Below, in pieces: positions 32,946 to 45,472 of a stretch of DNA of 64,000 nucleotides. The notes beneath the pieces are model-generated. The model was not told the DNA's origin. It made no database searches and saw only the letters and a program-made list of their open reading frames with translations. How positions within the stretch are numbered: position 1 is the first letter of the stretch; every line of letters begins with the position of its first letter. This DNA comes from Trifolium pratense (lineage: Eukaryota; Streptophyta; Magnoliopsida; Fabales; Fabaceae), in the NCBI RefSeq assembly GCF_020283565.1, contig NC_060063.1, forward strand, positions 35,240,635 through 35,304,634, in the 5' to 3' direction. The position numbers were made by a program, and so were the translations under genes.

Positions 32946-35900
32946 TGAAAATTTCGAAAACAGTAAATATTTTTTAAAAAAAAGAATTTATTAATTTTTT
33001 TTAAAAAAATAGTATTTTGTGAAATAATAATCCATAAAAGAAAAATATTATATTTAAAAAAAGATAATATGTTAAAAGTCGGTAGTTTTGTCAACTAAAA
33101 AACTTAGTATTTTTTAGATTTAATAAACCATAAACTTTAAACATAAAATGTTAAAAGTTTATATTTGCGTCAAAAAATAAAAATAAAAAGTTAGTATTCT
33201 TTGAAATAAAAACAACACAACGATAAATATGTAATATGTTATTGTTGAGTAGACATATATATGTCCAAAATACTTTTGAAAAATAAAGTAAATTTAATAC
33301 ATTGATCTAATTATATATTAATTAAACTACGCATATATGGATTTTACCAATCGTAATTGGATGTACGATAGACATAATCCTGGAAAGAGATGACGAGTTA
33401 AAGAGGAATTTAAAATAGGGGTCGAAATGTTTATCAATACAGTAAAATATAATGACATTGTGATACGTGAAGGGGGAATAAGATGTCCGTGTGTACTTTG
33501 TCGATGTACAAGAATACGTAGCGAAGATGAAATTAGGTCTCATTTATATAAAAAGGGATTCCAACCTAATTATTGGGTTTGGTCAAGTCATGGCGAGGGA
33601 TGTTCCACGAGTGTTCCCGTGAATCAAAATCGTGCTTCAAGCAGTGTTTTTCAGCCCGTTGTTGTTCCCGAATATTATCATCAGCATTATGATCCGTTAA
33701 ATGAGATGGACAATATGATAACTAATGCCCTTGGGTTTAATACGCCGATTTATGTGCCAAATGACGTCGACGACCCTGCTGATGATGAATATGACGCTGA
33801 TGTTAACGTCGAGCGACCAAATGAGGAAGCCCAGCGATTTTTTGATCTTTTAAAAGAGACAAATACACCGTTGTGTGAAGGCTCTCGAGACTCAAAGTTA
33901 ACGGTGTGTATTAGACTTTTGGGTATCAAGTCTGAATGTCTTGTTTCAGAATACACCATGGACTTGATAACGAAACTGATGTTGGATATAACAATAGACC
34001 ACCCTCTTGATTTGCCAAAAAATTATTATGAAGCAAGACAATTGGTTGCAAAGTTAGGACTCGGAGCGAAGAGAAATGACTGTTGTGTTAACGGGTGTAT
34101 GTTGTACTATAACAACGAATTTGGTGTAGCTGACGGTGCATTACTTGAATGTAAATTTTGTCAAGAACCAAGATATCGTGTAACAAGAAATTCACGGTCA
34201 GTCAGAAGGAAGCCAATCCCAAGAAAGGCGATGTTCTATTTACCCATAATACCAAGGTTACAAAGGTTGTATGCATCGATGAAAACTGCCAGTAAAATGA
34301 CATGGCATCGTGAAAACTATGAAAGGAGAAAAATGTCAGGTGAGTTGCGACATCCTTCTGATGGAATGGCTTGGAAGCATTTTGATCAAGTTTATCCCGA
34401 ATTTGCTTCGGAGCCACGGAATGTCCGACTTGGGTTATGCTCAGATGGATTTACACCATATACTCAAGTATCAGCCACTCCATATTCATGTTGGCCTGTT
34501 CTAGTTACCCCGTACAATCTTCCTCCTGACATGTGCATGTCAAAACCTTACATGTTTTTAGCCGCTGTAATACTAGGCTCATCTAGTCCAACTGTTGGTA
34601 TTGATATCTATTTACAACCTTTGATTGATGATTTGAAGAGATTGTGGAACGGTGTTGCGACGTATGATATCAATCAAAAACGAAATTTCAATATGAGAGG
34701 AGCTTTAATGTGGACTATTAATGATTTTCCTGCATATCGGATGTTGTCTGGATGGGGGACACATGGTAAACTAGGATGTCCTATTTGCATGATGGACACC
34801 AAAGCGTTTTGGTTACACAACGGTGGGAAGGCTACTTGGTTTGACTGTCATCGTCGTTTCTTGCCTACTAATCATCTGTTTAGAAGAAATAAAAATGCTT
34901 TTGTTCATGGTGAGACCGAGACTCGTGATCCACCAGATTATTTGGCATCCCGACAAGTCTGGAACAAAGTGGAAGATATTCCAAAGGTTGAGGTTGTAGG
35001 TGGCGTTGCCTCTAAACCGCGTGGTTATGTACAAACGCACAACTGGACAAAAAGAAGTATCTTTTGGGATCTGCCGTATTGGAAAGACAACCTTTTACGT
35101 CACAACCTTGATGTTATGCATATTGAGAAAAATGTGTTTGAAAATATATTTAACACTGTCATGAATGTCAAAGGAAAAACGAAAGATAATGACAACGCGA
35201 GGAGAGACATAGGGTTGTATTGCAAACGTAACGAACTGTTGTTGTTGGAGACATCTAACGGCAAACTTCTTAAACCTCGTGCAAACTATACTTTATATCC
35301 TGACGAAGCAAAATCTGTTTGTCGATGGGTAAAAGAAGTGAAGATGCCAGACGGTTATTCGTCGAATTTGGCGAGATGCGCTGATGTTGACCACGGAAGG
35401 ATGCGTGGGATGAAAAGTCATGATTGTCATGTTTTTTTCCAGACTTTACTTCCGATTGTATTTAGTTTTTTACCCCAACATGTATTGAATCCGCTTATTG
35501 AAATCAGTCAATTTTTCAAGAATTTGTGTTCGACAACGCTAAGAGAGGCTGATCTCATCAAGATGGAAAATGACATTCCACTGATCTTGTGTAAGTTGGA
35601 GAGAATATTTCCTCCTGCCTTGTTTGATTCTCTGGAGCATGTTGTGGTGCATCTTGCATATGAGGCTAGACTTGGTGGGCCGGTTCAATATAGATGGATG
35701 TACCCGTTTGAAAGGTTCATGGGTTATGCAAAACGTGCCGTGAAAAACAAAGCTAGGGTCGAAGGCTCAATTTGTGCAACATACTTACACCGCGAAACAA
35801 TTTACTTTTGTTCGCATTACTTCAAAGACACGTTGTCATCAAGCCATATTCGCAATGAAACTGAAACATCTCGGCCTGTGAGAATTCACCCATTAAACAT

Positions 35901-36811
35901 GTCAATATTCAGCTTGCCTGGTCGTAATGGTGGTGGTGAGAAAGTGTTGTATCCTGGTGATAAAGTTCTATATTCAGCGCATGTTCACTTGCTGATTAAT
36001 TGCAATGAAGTCGAGCCCTATTTACAGTGAGTATTTTTAATTAATTAATTAAATAATTATTTATTCCAAGTTCGTTTATAACTAACGATGTTTAATAACT
36101 TAGGATGTTTTTAACACAACATACTTCTGCTCAAATCAATTCGCAATTTCCAGCATGGTTCAAAGAATACATGTACCTTCAAACACCCGCAACTCGTATC
36201 ATACAACACTTGAGAAACTTATCTGATGGCCCAAAGTCAATCGTTAAATAATGGCACACCAACTTTGTCAATGGTTACAGATTTGAGACACACAGTTGGA
36301 GTGAAGGAAAAACAACAGCAAACAGTGGAGTGTGTATGAAAGGTGTGACTAAAAATGGTGAAGGAGATTTTTACGGTGTTATTGAGAACATATTTGAATT
36401 CGAATACAATTACCTTGATTATAAGAAAACAGTCGTGTTGTTTTACTGTAAATGGTTTGATCCTTCAAATAGAGGTACCAGATATGATTCAAAGACTAAT
36501 ACCGTGGACATAAAAATGAACAAACATTATCCATTGTATGATCCGTTTGCTATGGCTCATAACGTCAGACAAGTTCACTATGTCCCTTATCCATCGACTA
36601 CAAGGGATAAGCGAGGTTGGTGTGCCGCAATAACATCAAAACCAAGGGGTCTGATTGAAAAAAATGAGATAGATGAACGTGAAGATGAACCATATCAGGA
36701 AGATGAGATGTCCAATGTTGATGATGTCATTGCAGTTGAAACTTTTAATCAACTTTGTGTAAAAGAAGAAGCCGAAGAAGTACCTTCTAATGGTGATGTT
36801 GATGAAGAGGA

Positions 36812-38325
36812 TGTAACGACCCAATTTTCATATTATTAATTTTAATGAGTTAAAATATTTTATTTAACGTGACATTTTAATTAAGTTAATAACTAGAGTT
36901 ATTTATAGAGTACTTTAGTTATTAAGCGATAGTGAGAGTTATCGTGCGTTTGGGCCAAGCCAATTGGGCTTGAGGCCCAATGGGCCTTGTGAGGTGTGTG
37001 TGGCGCCATTTGGCCATGAGTAGGAGAAGAGAAATTCATTTCCTCATAGTTTTGTGTTCTTGAGAGAAGAGAGGAGTGTTTGTGGAGCTAGGGCAAGAAG
37101 AAAAGCTAGAGATTCAAGATCTTCGTCGAGTTTTCTTCGAATCCAGGTATGAGAGTAGATTCCTTAATCGTGGGTGATCCGAGGAAGGGGAGAATGTCGA
37201 TTTCTCCTCACCCGAACTTCCTCCACCCCATTTTCGTTTTAGCTTGGAATGGATTTTCTTGATGAAAATCGTTCCTAAGGTTCTTGATATGTTTAACATG
37301 CTTTTAACATGATTAATGAACGAAAATAATGGTTAAAAACGAGTTTTCTAACAGATTAAACTCAAGAACTTGGTGTTCTTGAGAGTTTTGATGAAATAGT
37401 GTCAATCTTTACTTTTTCGATGTTTCTGAGGTAGATCTGAGAAATGGACCGTCCTTTTGAGCTTATATATGTGTTATATACATGAAAACAAACATATTTG
37501 GGATTTATAACATGAAAAATGGGATTTTTGGGTGATTTTGAGTGAAAAATCATATTCTGGAACTCAAGAACAGATGTTCTTCTGGTATGGTTCGCTAAGC
37601 GAACCAGAAGCTTCGCTTAGCGACCACGCTCGCTACCTGTTCGCCACGAGCTCGAACTACTCTGACTTAGTTCGCTGCAGCGAACTGAGCTTCGCTTAGC
37701 GAATAGTTCGCTACCTGTTCGCTACTGGTTCGCTTAGCGAACAGTACTGATTCTGCAACTTTTTGTTGATGTTTTACAGTGCTTGTAGGCATTTGTAACT
37801 TGGTTTAATGATACTCTTACATGATTGTGGATGTATGTTGATGCTATTAATGCTTATTGCTAATCGTTAAATGATTGTTAAACGTGTATGAAGTATAAAT
37901 GAAGAATATTAAGGTTTTGTTAAATCTTAATGATGAAGTATGTTGGATAGTGTTCCACATAGTAAAGGAAGGGCTTTACGCTATATAATTGTGAGTGAAT
38001 TCATGAAAAACATATACATGCATTCATGAATTAAATAGGATATTGGATATTCCAATAAAGAAGTATATCGGATTATATTTATCCGATAAAGAAGGATATT
38101 AGATGTGAGATACTCTAATAAAGAAGATGGTACCACATGCATTAGAAATGTCTACGGTGACATTCATGAAGTTGAAGCATTAGAGTTGCATTAGGCTATG
38201 TGTGCATTTTATGATAAATGATATGTGACACATGTTTGACTAATTGTGATATTTGATAATTGATACTTGATAGTTGGTATTCGATTATGTGTCTTGAGAA
38301 CTGCTAATTGGATTATAGATGTGAA

Positions 38326-38359
<34 letters not shown>

Positions 38360-38895
38360 ATTGTGAGGCATGCTTATGTATTGAAGTAGTGTTTAAGTAT
38401 CAATTTACTTGCACTTGTATTGTGATTATGTGATCTAACTCTCATGCTTTGTGTTATGTGCTGGACCGTTGGGGGTTCAGGTTCTCAGGTTGAGGATCCC
38501 GATCAGAGTTAGAGGGCTTGCTCGTGCTCGTGGTAGTGCGCTTTTTGGTGAGGAGTTAGCGTAGACTACTCCTTAGATATATGTTATATATCTTTTTGAT
38601 GGGTTGTATAGTATTGCTCTGATTAGGTCTTACCGGGTCGGGTTATTTCGTTTGGATTGTATTAAGCCCGTGATGGCGTATTTTAACTTTGCTATTCCTA
38701 TCTTTTGAATTGTAAACATAATATCCTTTGTTGATATGGCCTAGAGCCTAGGGATATTGTGTGAACAATTATGATCATTGTATGATATACATTATGATAA
38801 TTATTCGCTTTTAATTCCGCTGTGCTAGCATGATTGTAATTATGCCGTGGTTTGTATATATAACATGTGACGCCTGAATTTTCTTAAGTGTTACA
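36812..38895 (+). mobile_element. solo LTR (TGTAACGACCC family), 2084 bp
   Basis: TG...CA ends (TGTAACGACCC ... GTGTTACA) and a perfect 5-bp target duplication GAGGA (36807-36811, 38896-38900). There are no retroviral genes inside, so it is what remains after recombination between two LTRs. The length and terminal motif suggest Ty3/gypsy, but the lineage is an inference. A dense cluster of GTTCGCTAAGCGAAC-like palindromes lies at 37588-37742. Its orientation is taken from the related copy at 48540. Confidence 0.85.
37588..37742. repeat. palindrome island in the solo LTR
   Basis: At least six copies of TTCGCT / AGCGAA in both orientations, including GGTTCGCTAAGCGAACC, interleaved with CGCTACCTGTTCGC. 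It is much richer in CpG than the AT-rich surroundings. Confidence 0.8.
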
Positions 38896-39114
38896 GAGGA
38901 CGTCGAAGCTAATGGTGATGATGGAGGCAGTGATGATGAAGATGTATCAGATTGGGATGACAATTAATTTTATAATATAGTTACTCGCGTTGTAATAATA
39001 TTTAATCGTTGTACTTGAATATTTGTTTTTGGTTGCATTTGTTTATCGTTTAATGATGATGAATTATTATATATATATATATATATATATTTGTCATATA
39101 TTTATTTATTATAG

Positions 39115-41259
39115 ATGAATCCAGATGAAGACAATTTTGATGATGACAATGTTGATGATGACATTGATGATATTCCACCACCACCGAGCGTCGGACGCGG
39201 AGGACGCGGACGCGGAGGACGTAGACGAGCTTTACCCCGCCGCGTTGTTCGGAATCGATATTTGGAGGGTATGCCAAAGTCTCGGACTGTAGATGGTGTG
39301 GAAGAAGAATACGACTCCTACGACGATGATGATGACCACGAGGATGAGGAAATTGCCGAAGTTGCACTTCTAGCTCCTCAACATGAATTGTTGGTTGACC
39401 GATATAATAGACCCATCATCATGCCATACACCGCCACAGAGTAAGTTAATTATTATTAAGAATTTGAGTTTAATAAATTAATTGGATATATATGATTATT
39501 ATTCTTAACTAATATATATATTGTTTTAATTCATTTTTGTGCAGTTTGCAACCGCAAAATGCGGCAACGAAGGCCATCAACAATGCATTGAAATCCAAAT
39601 TTCAAGCTCCATATCTAAATTGGACGGAGGTCAGAGCAGATGAAAGTGGATATCAACAATTTTGGAATGGCTTCAGAGTACGTTATTATTTATAATTACT
39701 TTTTTATTCAATCAATTTTGTTAATAAACATATATATATTATATTTACTAATTTATTAACAAATTTTTCTTTATTTTTCGTACTCACAAGTAACTTGGCT
39801 AAATCACCACACAGCGACTATTGAGGCAATATTCAACAAAAAAGCCACCAAGTGTCTGTCGACCTTACTTTTTGAAGCACGAAAAAAGGTTAAAAAGGAT
39901 CCTTCAAAACCACCACTCTGGCTCGCTGGTAATTCATACCCTCTGTTGCGCCTCAGATGGGAAGAGGAAGAGTATAAGGCAAAATTTCAGAAGAACAAAA
40001 ACAACAGAAATACTGATGAAGTCAATCGTGCATGCGTACACTCTGGAGATTCGAAATCTGCCGGAACACTTCGCCTTGAGTTCATTCAACAATTTGGTCG
40101 TCCACCCACCTTTATGGAAATGAATGAACTGATACACAAGTATGCAGAATCCGGTGAATGGACGGGGACAAGGGCGCAAGATGTTTCGGTAAGTATTTAT
40201 ATATATTATTTATTATTTATTTCTTATAACATTATTTTTTAAACAATATAATTATATTTAAACATTATAATTAATTAATTATAATTATTTTTTAATTTAT
40301 TGTAGAGGTTGACGCAAATTTTTGTTGAAGAATATAATGCCAACCAACAAAGACTACCACCTCATAGGCGAGATAATGATGAGGTTCGTCGAAACAAGAT
40401 TTCGTTGGCTTTTGTTAAGAATGCTGGTGGTGCGAATCGAGGTCGCAAATTCGCTGCTGGGTCTACATCTTCTTTATATGAAAGTGACCCAAGTGGATTG
40501 AGAGATGTCAGTTACACATCTAGTATGAGTACAGGACGCTCTCGGCCAGCTCAAAGAGAGGAAACCGATGATGAGTATCTAGCGCGAATGAGGGCCACGA
40601 TTCGAGAAGAAGTTCACGAAGAGTACGAAGCAACACTTGAGGAGCGGGTGGACCAACGGGTTGAACTTCGTTTGCAGGAATTCTTTGCGCAGCAGAGGGC
40701 GGCGGGGGTTGGATCATCATCTCAGGGATCGGCACGACAAAATCAAAATGCCGGTGAACAAGAATATCGACCGGATTTGAATAACATTGTCAATTTGAAT
40801 CAGCTGCCGGAGTACCGAGAGGGTGATTCAATACTGAGTATGAGCATAGAGGATATGAGTCAAATGCTTAATGATCCAGTTCATTTGCAATTTTTTGATC
40901 CTGTTGGGCAAACAAGTGGAAGCAGAAGTGGCGGTAGCGGTAGAAATAATCAACAAACTGCTTTCACTGAATACCATCGACAAAGATCATCAAATCTATA
41001 TCAACAAGACTTCATAATCCCACATGACAACCCCAATCAACCCCAAGACAATTTCTTCCCGAATCAAGCCAACTTTGATCCCAATCAAGCCAGAAACTTC
41101 GTTCATAGGTCTGTGGCATGACCTCCTATGGCGCGACCGATTCCACTCCCCCCAGTAAGAATAATTGAGGGAGGTAGAGGCCGAGGCCAAGGAAGGCCGC
41201 GTGAGCCAACATACAGTCGCAAGGGGAAGCAACCACTAAATCAGCCTGACCGACCTTGA
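39115..41259 (+). CDS. CACTA TnpA-like protein (Transposase_24 type)
   Basis: Second protein of the CACTA element, thought to bind subterminal repeats. Exons: 39115-39440 (acidic, with RGGRGRGGRRR), 39545-about 39681, about 39792-40188 and 40306-41121. Exons 1-2 and 3-4 join in phase; the exon 2/3 donor is uncertain. The plant-transposase core (FEARKKVKKDP, SGDSKSAGTLR, FGRPPTFMEM) is in exon 3. The last exon has a Glu/Arg-rich coiled-coil (about 40560-40690) and Gln/Asn-rich tail. A TGA at 41119 cuts the reading early; the same frame continues 46 codons to TGA 41257, rich in Arg/Gly. The stop looks like CGA to TGA. Confidence 0.75.
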
Positions 41260-41587
41260 TGTGTAATTTTAATTATCTGTTGATTTAATTAGTTGTATAA
41301 CATAACGACAATTTATTATGTTTAATTTTTTTTTTTGTGATGGTATGTTTAATTATGCTTGGTTGTAATGACAATATTATTGTTATGTTTAATTATGCTT
41401 ATGTTAAGTATTTATATTATGCTTTTAATTAAATTTTAATATTTTTTTTGTAAAAATCAAATTATATTTAATATTTTTTAATTATTTATTATGCAGTATA
41501 TTTTAAAAAAAAATTAAATTATTAATACTAGAATTTTTTTAAAAAAAGTTAATAATTTAATTATTTAAAAATTAATACAACTTTACT

Positions 41588-41860
41588 GACGGCTGCAGTC
41601 CGCCAGAAATTCACCCTCGAATTCCGTTATTGGCGGCTGCAGGCCGTCACAAATGTGCGTTGCTTTTTGAAATTTGAATGGTCATTATAGGCGGCTCCAG
41701 GCTGTCTGTAACGTTATTAACGGTCCTGGGCCGCCAGTAATCAATACCGACGAGTTATTTGCAGAGGGCCCTTGGCCGTCAGTAATGCATGTAATTTTGA
41801 CGAAAATTGTGCATTATTGAGGGTTTTTGGCCGCCAGTAAAGCCTTGTTTTCTTGTAGTG
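41588..41860 (+). repeat. CACTA subterminal repeats and 3' terminal inverted repeat
   Basis: Six modules of the form GGCGGCTGCAGGCCGTC or GGCCGCCAGTAA, spaced about 40-50 bp, in two orientations. These are the expected binding sites of the TnpA-like protein. The end is TTTTCTTGTAGTG at 41860. Confidence 0.85.
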
Positions 41861-42921
41861 AGATAATTAATTTAAGGTTATTTCTTAATGGCTTAACCTC
41901 CGGCAAAACTATATAATATATATCTTAAATTATATTTTTTTTTTTATTAATGTCGAAAGATTACAAGTGTATTTTTCTTTTTGAGCCCGTAGTTTATCAT
42001 TTTTCAACAAACTTATCATTACCCGTAATTCATTATGATACACTATTGCAATATGCATCTATTAATTAATGATCCATAACACCCATTTTACTTTAAGTGA
42101 ATGGTTCACTTTAGGAGTTCAATGTGGTAAATTCTCCAATTTAACTTGATTTAAAAATACATATTTAACTTTTTCTTAAATGGTGTTATTTTTATGACAT
42201 TAGAGAGAGTATGTGCTATAGGAAGTAGCATGTGCTAAGTACTTTTTATCAATTGAGTGCAGAATACACATTATATTTTGTTTGTTTCCACTTGTAAAAC
42301 ATCTAAGCATGGGGGGTGGACACTAAAAATTTGGTGTACAAATTGGTGACATTGTTTTTTTTTGGACAATTATTAATTGTGCCCTACTTTATGACAATAC
42401 CTTGATTTTATTACAAAGTCTTTTACTTAGGTTGTTGATGGCGATGTAATACATCATATTATTGAATGTAAAAATATAATATACTTAGGTTGGGACTACC
42501 TTAGTTCAAAGTTCATAATATTGTATCAAATTAAGTTTGTGCATATTCATTCATTCATTGTATCAATTGTCAAATTAGTACTACACACTATTATTGGGGA
42601 ATGTTGACGGTAAAAGGAGTGAGTCAGCTGAAGATCCATGTATGCTTTAATTTGCACCCAACTCTTTACTATATTTGATTCCACATGTAAGAAAAAAGAG
42701 TTTTGTTTCTTTTAAGCTTGTATCGCTAAACTAATCACATTTCGAATCATCATCATGTACTAGTACTATATCAACCTGTTATATGAACTAATGCATTAAG
42801 CAATGGTGTATGCAGACTTCTCTTTTCCTAATCACAAAGTAAAAGCTTAATTTATGATCAAGACACATATGCACAAGACCAATCACATAAAGCAGTCGAG
42901 GGAATCAATCATATACAGCAA
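41861..42921. other. intergenic, AT-rich
   Basis: No ORF or element recognised. Around 42500-42680 a few phrases (TTAGTTCAAAGTTCA; AAGTTTGTGCAT) also occur at 56822-56865, so a degraded shared repeat is possible. Confidence 0.5.
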
Positions 42922-43227
42922 TGGTGTCAATATGTGTGATTTGACTAGTCGGTATCTGTTGTTGGCGGAGAGTTTCTGGAAACGGTGATAAGTGGACTTG
43001 GGTAGTTTAAGGAAGGCTTCATTTCCCGGAATGAATACGGTCATTCCGGAAGTGAAAAATTCAAAATCATGGTCGAGATTGGTTAAGGTTAGAAGATTAG
43101 CAAAGATGGTGAAATTTTTGTTTGATTTTAGTAATGGCACAGTCAGGTTTAGGGAAAGTGATGGTGTTGGGAAATAATACATGAGAATTACAAGATAATA
43201 CAGGATTGTTCTTGTAATTGATGACAT
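42883..43227 (-). pseudogene. truncated FLA copy 5
   Basis: The first 102 codons match FLA copy 4 (Asn27, Ile100), with a private Phe for Leu near residue 55 and Asn for Asp at 69. At about 42921 homology stops and 12 unrelated codons lead to a stop. The signal peptide and the H1 part of FAS1 are kept; the second half of the domain and the GPI tail are lost. The promoter with its TATA box (43333-43340) is intact. Confidence 0.85.
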
Positions 43228-43585
43228 TGTTTGTGAGAGGAGATTGATTATTGATTGTTTGTTGAAGAGGAGGATTTGAATGAGTGAGATTTCTGTTGAA
43301 GATGATTTGATTTGAATGAAACGATAGGTATTTATTTATAGATATGAAAAAGTAAATGACTTAGGGGGGAAGTTTCGCTTAGTGGTGTGGTGACTCACAT
43401 TGTCACATTACAAAGCATGCTTGTTTACTCAAGTAGGAATGAAAACAAATTGGTTAATTGAATCAATGAAACCAATTTGGTGCTCTTTTTTCTTCAATTT
43501 TAGCTAATGCTAACTGTAATTTTCAAATGCATAGTGTTGATTTACATGGATGGTTATACCTCTCATTTAGTTCGTTAATTTATTA

Positions 43586-44614
43586 AAAAAAATTAACTCT
43601 AAGGATTTGGTTGTAAAAAAAAAAAAAGATTTTGTCTAATGCTAAGAACAAAAATGGATATGAGAAATCCAAGTTCATTCCCTGCTAGGTTTGAGCCACC
43701 ATCTTTGCATCCTAATTTTTTTTGTTATTCAATGGTTAACATTTTATTTTTAAAGTGAATATGTAGAAATGTTCAGAATTCAAACATTTTATTTTTAAAG
43801 TGAATATGTAAAAACCTGCATTTTGGGTATGGGCACAGATATGAGTAATTACCCGCAAAAATGAACGGGTATGAGTGCGGGTACGAGTACCTTATTACCC
43901 ACCCCGCCTTATACTCACATAATAAATATTTATTTTATATATATTTTTATATAATAACATATGTATATCAATTTTAAAAAATACATCAACTATTAAACTA
44001 TTGCACATTTTTAATAAAAGTATTTATTTATAATATAATATAAACACAATGTGAAATGAACTTTAACAGAGGTTAGTAAATTTTTTGTTTATAATTTTCA
44101 TGGGTCAACGTTAAAATCTTAAAAAAAATTAATTATATTAAAACGATATGATATTTTATAATCGATTTACTTTTAGCAAAAATGTGGGTGACAGGTACGC
44201 TTATAAGTACTTAGGTACCCATAGGGTATGAGGACGGGGACAAATGTTGTTACTTACGCGGGTATGAGGATGAGTACATGTATTTTTTCAAATTACAGAT
44301 ATGGGGTATATAATACCCTGCCCATACCCTACTTGTAATAGCTCTTTGGCTTTTTATTAGGTTGTAATATATTGTGTATATATTGGATTAATGAATGAAT
44401 GAAATAAACAGAAAGAATTTTGTAGTGAATCTTATTAAGACGTGACCTTAATTACAACTGTATTATGATTATAGAAATATCAAAAACCATTATGCCATAA
44501 CTCAAATTTTGTAACATGATGTTTTTTTCCCCAAAAATCCTAGATATCGTAATAAAATTCAGATTTCGAGTTAACAAGCTAAATCAACATTTCAATTGTA
44601 TTACTAAATTACTA
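43586..44614. other. insertion in the displaced array unit
   Basis: About 1.03 kb absent from all other units, placed between TTTATTAA and AAGAAAATTC. It includes two copies of a 30-bp phrase (AACATTTTATTTTTAAAGTG, near 43740 and 43784) and the MITE-like piece at 43825. No target duplication found. Confidence 0.65.
43825..44329. mobile_element. MITE-like element with GGGTATGGGCA ends
   Basis: 505 bp bounded by the exact inverted repeat GGGTATGGGCA / TGCCCATACCC, with GGGTATGAG-type motifs repeated towards both ends and an AT-rich centre. No target duplication identified, so the superfamily is open. Confidence 0.45.
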
Positions 44615-44741
44615 AAGAAAATTCATACATAAAGTTAAATTGTGTGTTTTAATTTGTTATATAAAATTTAATACTGTATGAAATTCATACATAAACGTTA
44701 ATTTGTGCGTTTTGATTCATACACAATATTTACTTGATGCT

Positions 44742-44846
44742 ATGAAGGAAGTGGAACGCATAGGCCTAATAAATGTCATTTTTGAAACTGACTCCAAAAG
44801 TTTTCTAGATGTAATCCATCGTCGAGTCAATGACGTCTCTGAATAG
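44742..44846 (+). pseudogene. LINE RNase-H-like fragment, displaced unit
   Basis: Same 34 codons as at 554 apart from a silent change. Confidence 0.55.
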
Positions 44847-45230
44847 GGTGGGATGGGTAGCTCAACTGGTTAAGCTAGTTGAGCTAAAGATTAAGGAGCA
44901 TGAGGTATTATCAACAATCTAATAGAACTTATATGATGAACTTGTAGTTCTAGACACGCAAGAATTTTACTATCAAGATCATAAGAGTCTAAGTTTATTT
45001 TAAAATTGAGTTATAATAAGTATTTAATTATTTTAACATATGGATGCATGCACGCACATGCGAGTGCATGCATGCACATACACACACTAAGTAATAAAAA
45101 AAAATGGTGCCCATAAAATTTTAGTGTCTTGTCGACCGCTCCTCTCAATTTCAAATTGCACCTGACATATAATATGGGCGAGAGTAGTACTATTTTAATG
45201 GAACCAATCTATGAGCCCGACTGAAATTGG

Positions 45231-45425
45231 ATGTTGTTATTCCTCCTGCTTTTTTCCGTCTTTTTCTTTGGTTTTACTGTGCATCTTCAAATAAAAAGGT
45301 GCGACAGGGATTCCTTCTTATTTGGCATTCGACGTTGTGGTTTTTATGGAAAGCAAGGAACGCCGGGATTTTTAATAATGTTATTAAAGATCCAATTAGT
45401 TAATATTGTTATCAAGATCATATGA
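45231..45425 (+). pseudogene. LINE-derived ORF, truncated, displaced unit
   Basis: Copy of the piece at 1043 cut after about 60 codons by the replacement near 45413. Confidence 0.5.
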
Positions 45426-45472
45426 ATATTGTGCCTTGTTTATTGTATAAATGGCTGCAGGAACCGGGTTAT

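Larger units (their letters stand above)
33337..38967 (+). pseudogene. CACTA TNP2-type transposase, disrupted
   Basis: Catalytic transposase of the CACTA superfamily. The frame begins at ATG 33337 with the transposase-associated domain (about 33340-33620), broken at codon 19 by TGA (33391). An ATG at 33427 opens 867 codons. The TNP2 domain lies at about 34110-35000 and a DUF4218-type region at 35390-35880. An intron at 36027-36103 (GT/AG) joins in phase to a DUF4216-type region (to about 36640), broken by TAA at 36249. The acidic C-terminus is split at 36811 by the solo LTR; removing it and one target copy restores the frame to a stop at 38965. Confidence 0.88.
31623..41860 (+). mobile_element. 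En/Spm (CACTA) transposon, 5' end not located
   Basis: The right end is certain: the terminal TTTTCTTGTAGTG at 41848-41860 is the reverse complement of the CACTACAAGAAAA terminus, preceded by GGCCGCCAGTAA-type subterminal repeats. It encodes a TNP2-type transposase and a TnpA-like protein. No matching CACTACAAGAAAA was found on the left, so the start given is only the end of the neighbouring dispersed repeat. The element carries stop codons and a solo LTR. Confidence 0.8.
42922..45472. repeat. displaced partial array unit
   Basis: Same order as in the array: FLA 5' half, promoter, RNase-H scrap (44742-44846), hairpin, minisatellite (2 GCAC repeats), LINE ORF. It is interrupted by foreign DNA at about 43586-44614. 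Near 45415 about 55 bp of the unit are replaced by a short ATCAAGATCAT, and homology ends near 45472 where copia LTR sequence begins. Confidence 0.85.

Noticed and set aside
39060..39091. (TA)n tract as a regulatory element
   Set aside because: A simple AT repeat in a CACTA intergenic spacer; no further signal.
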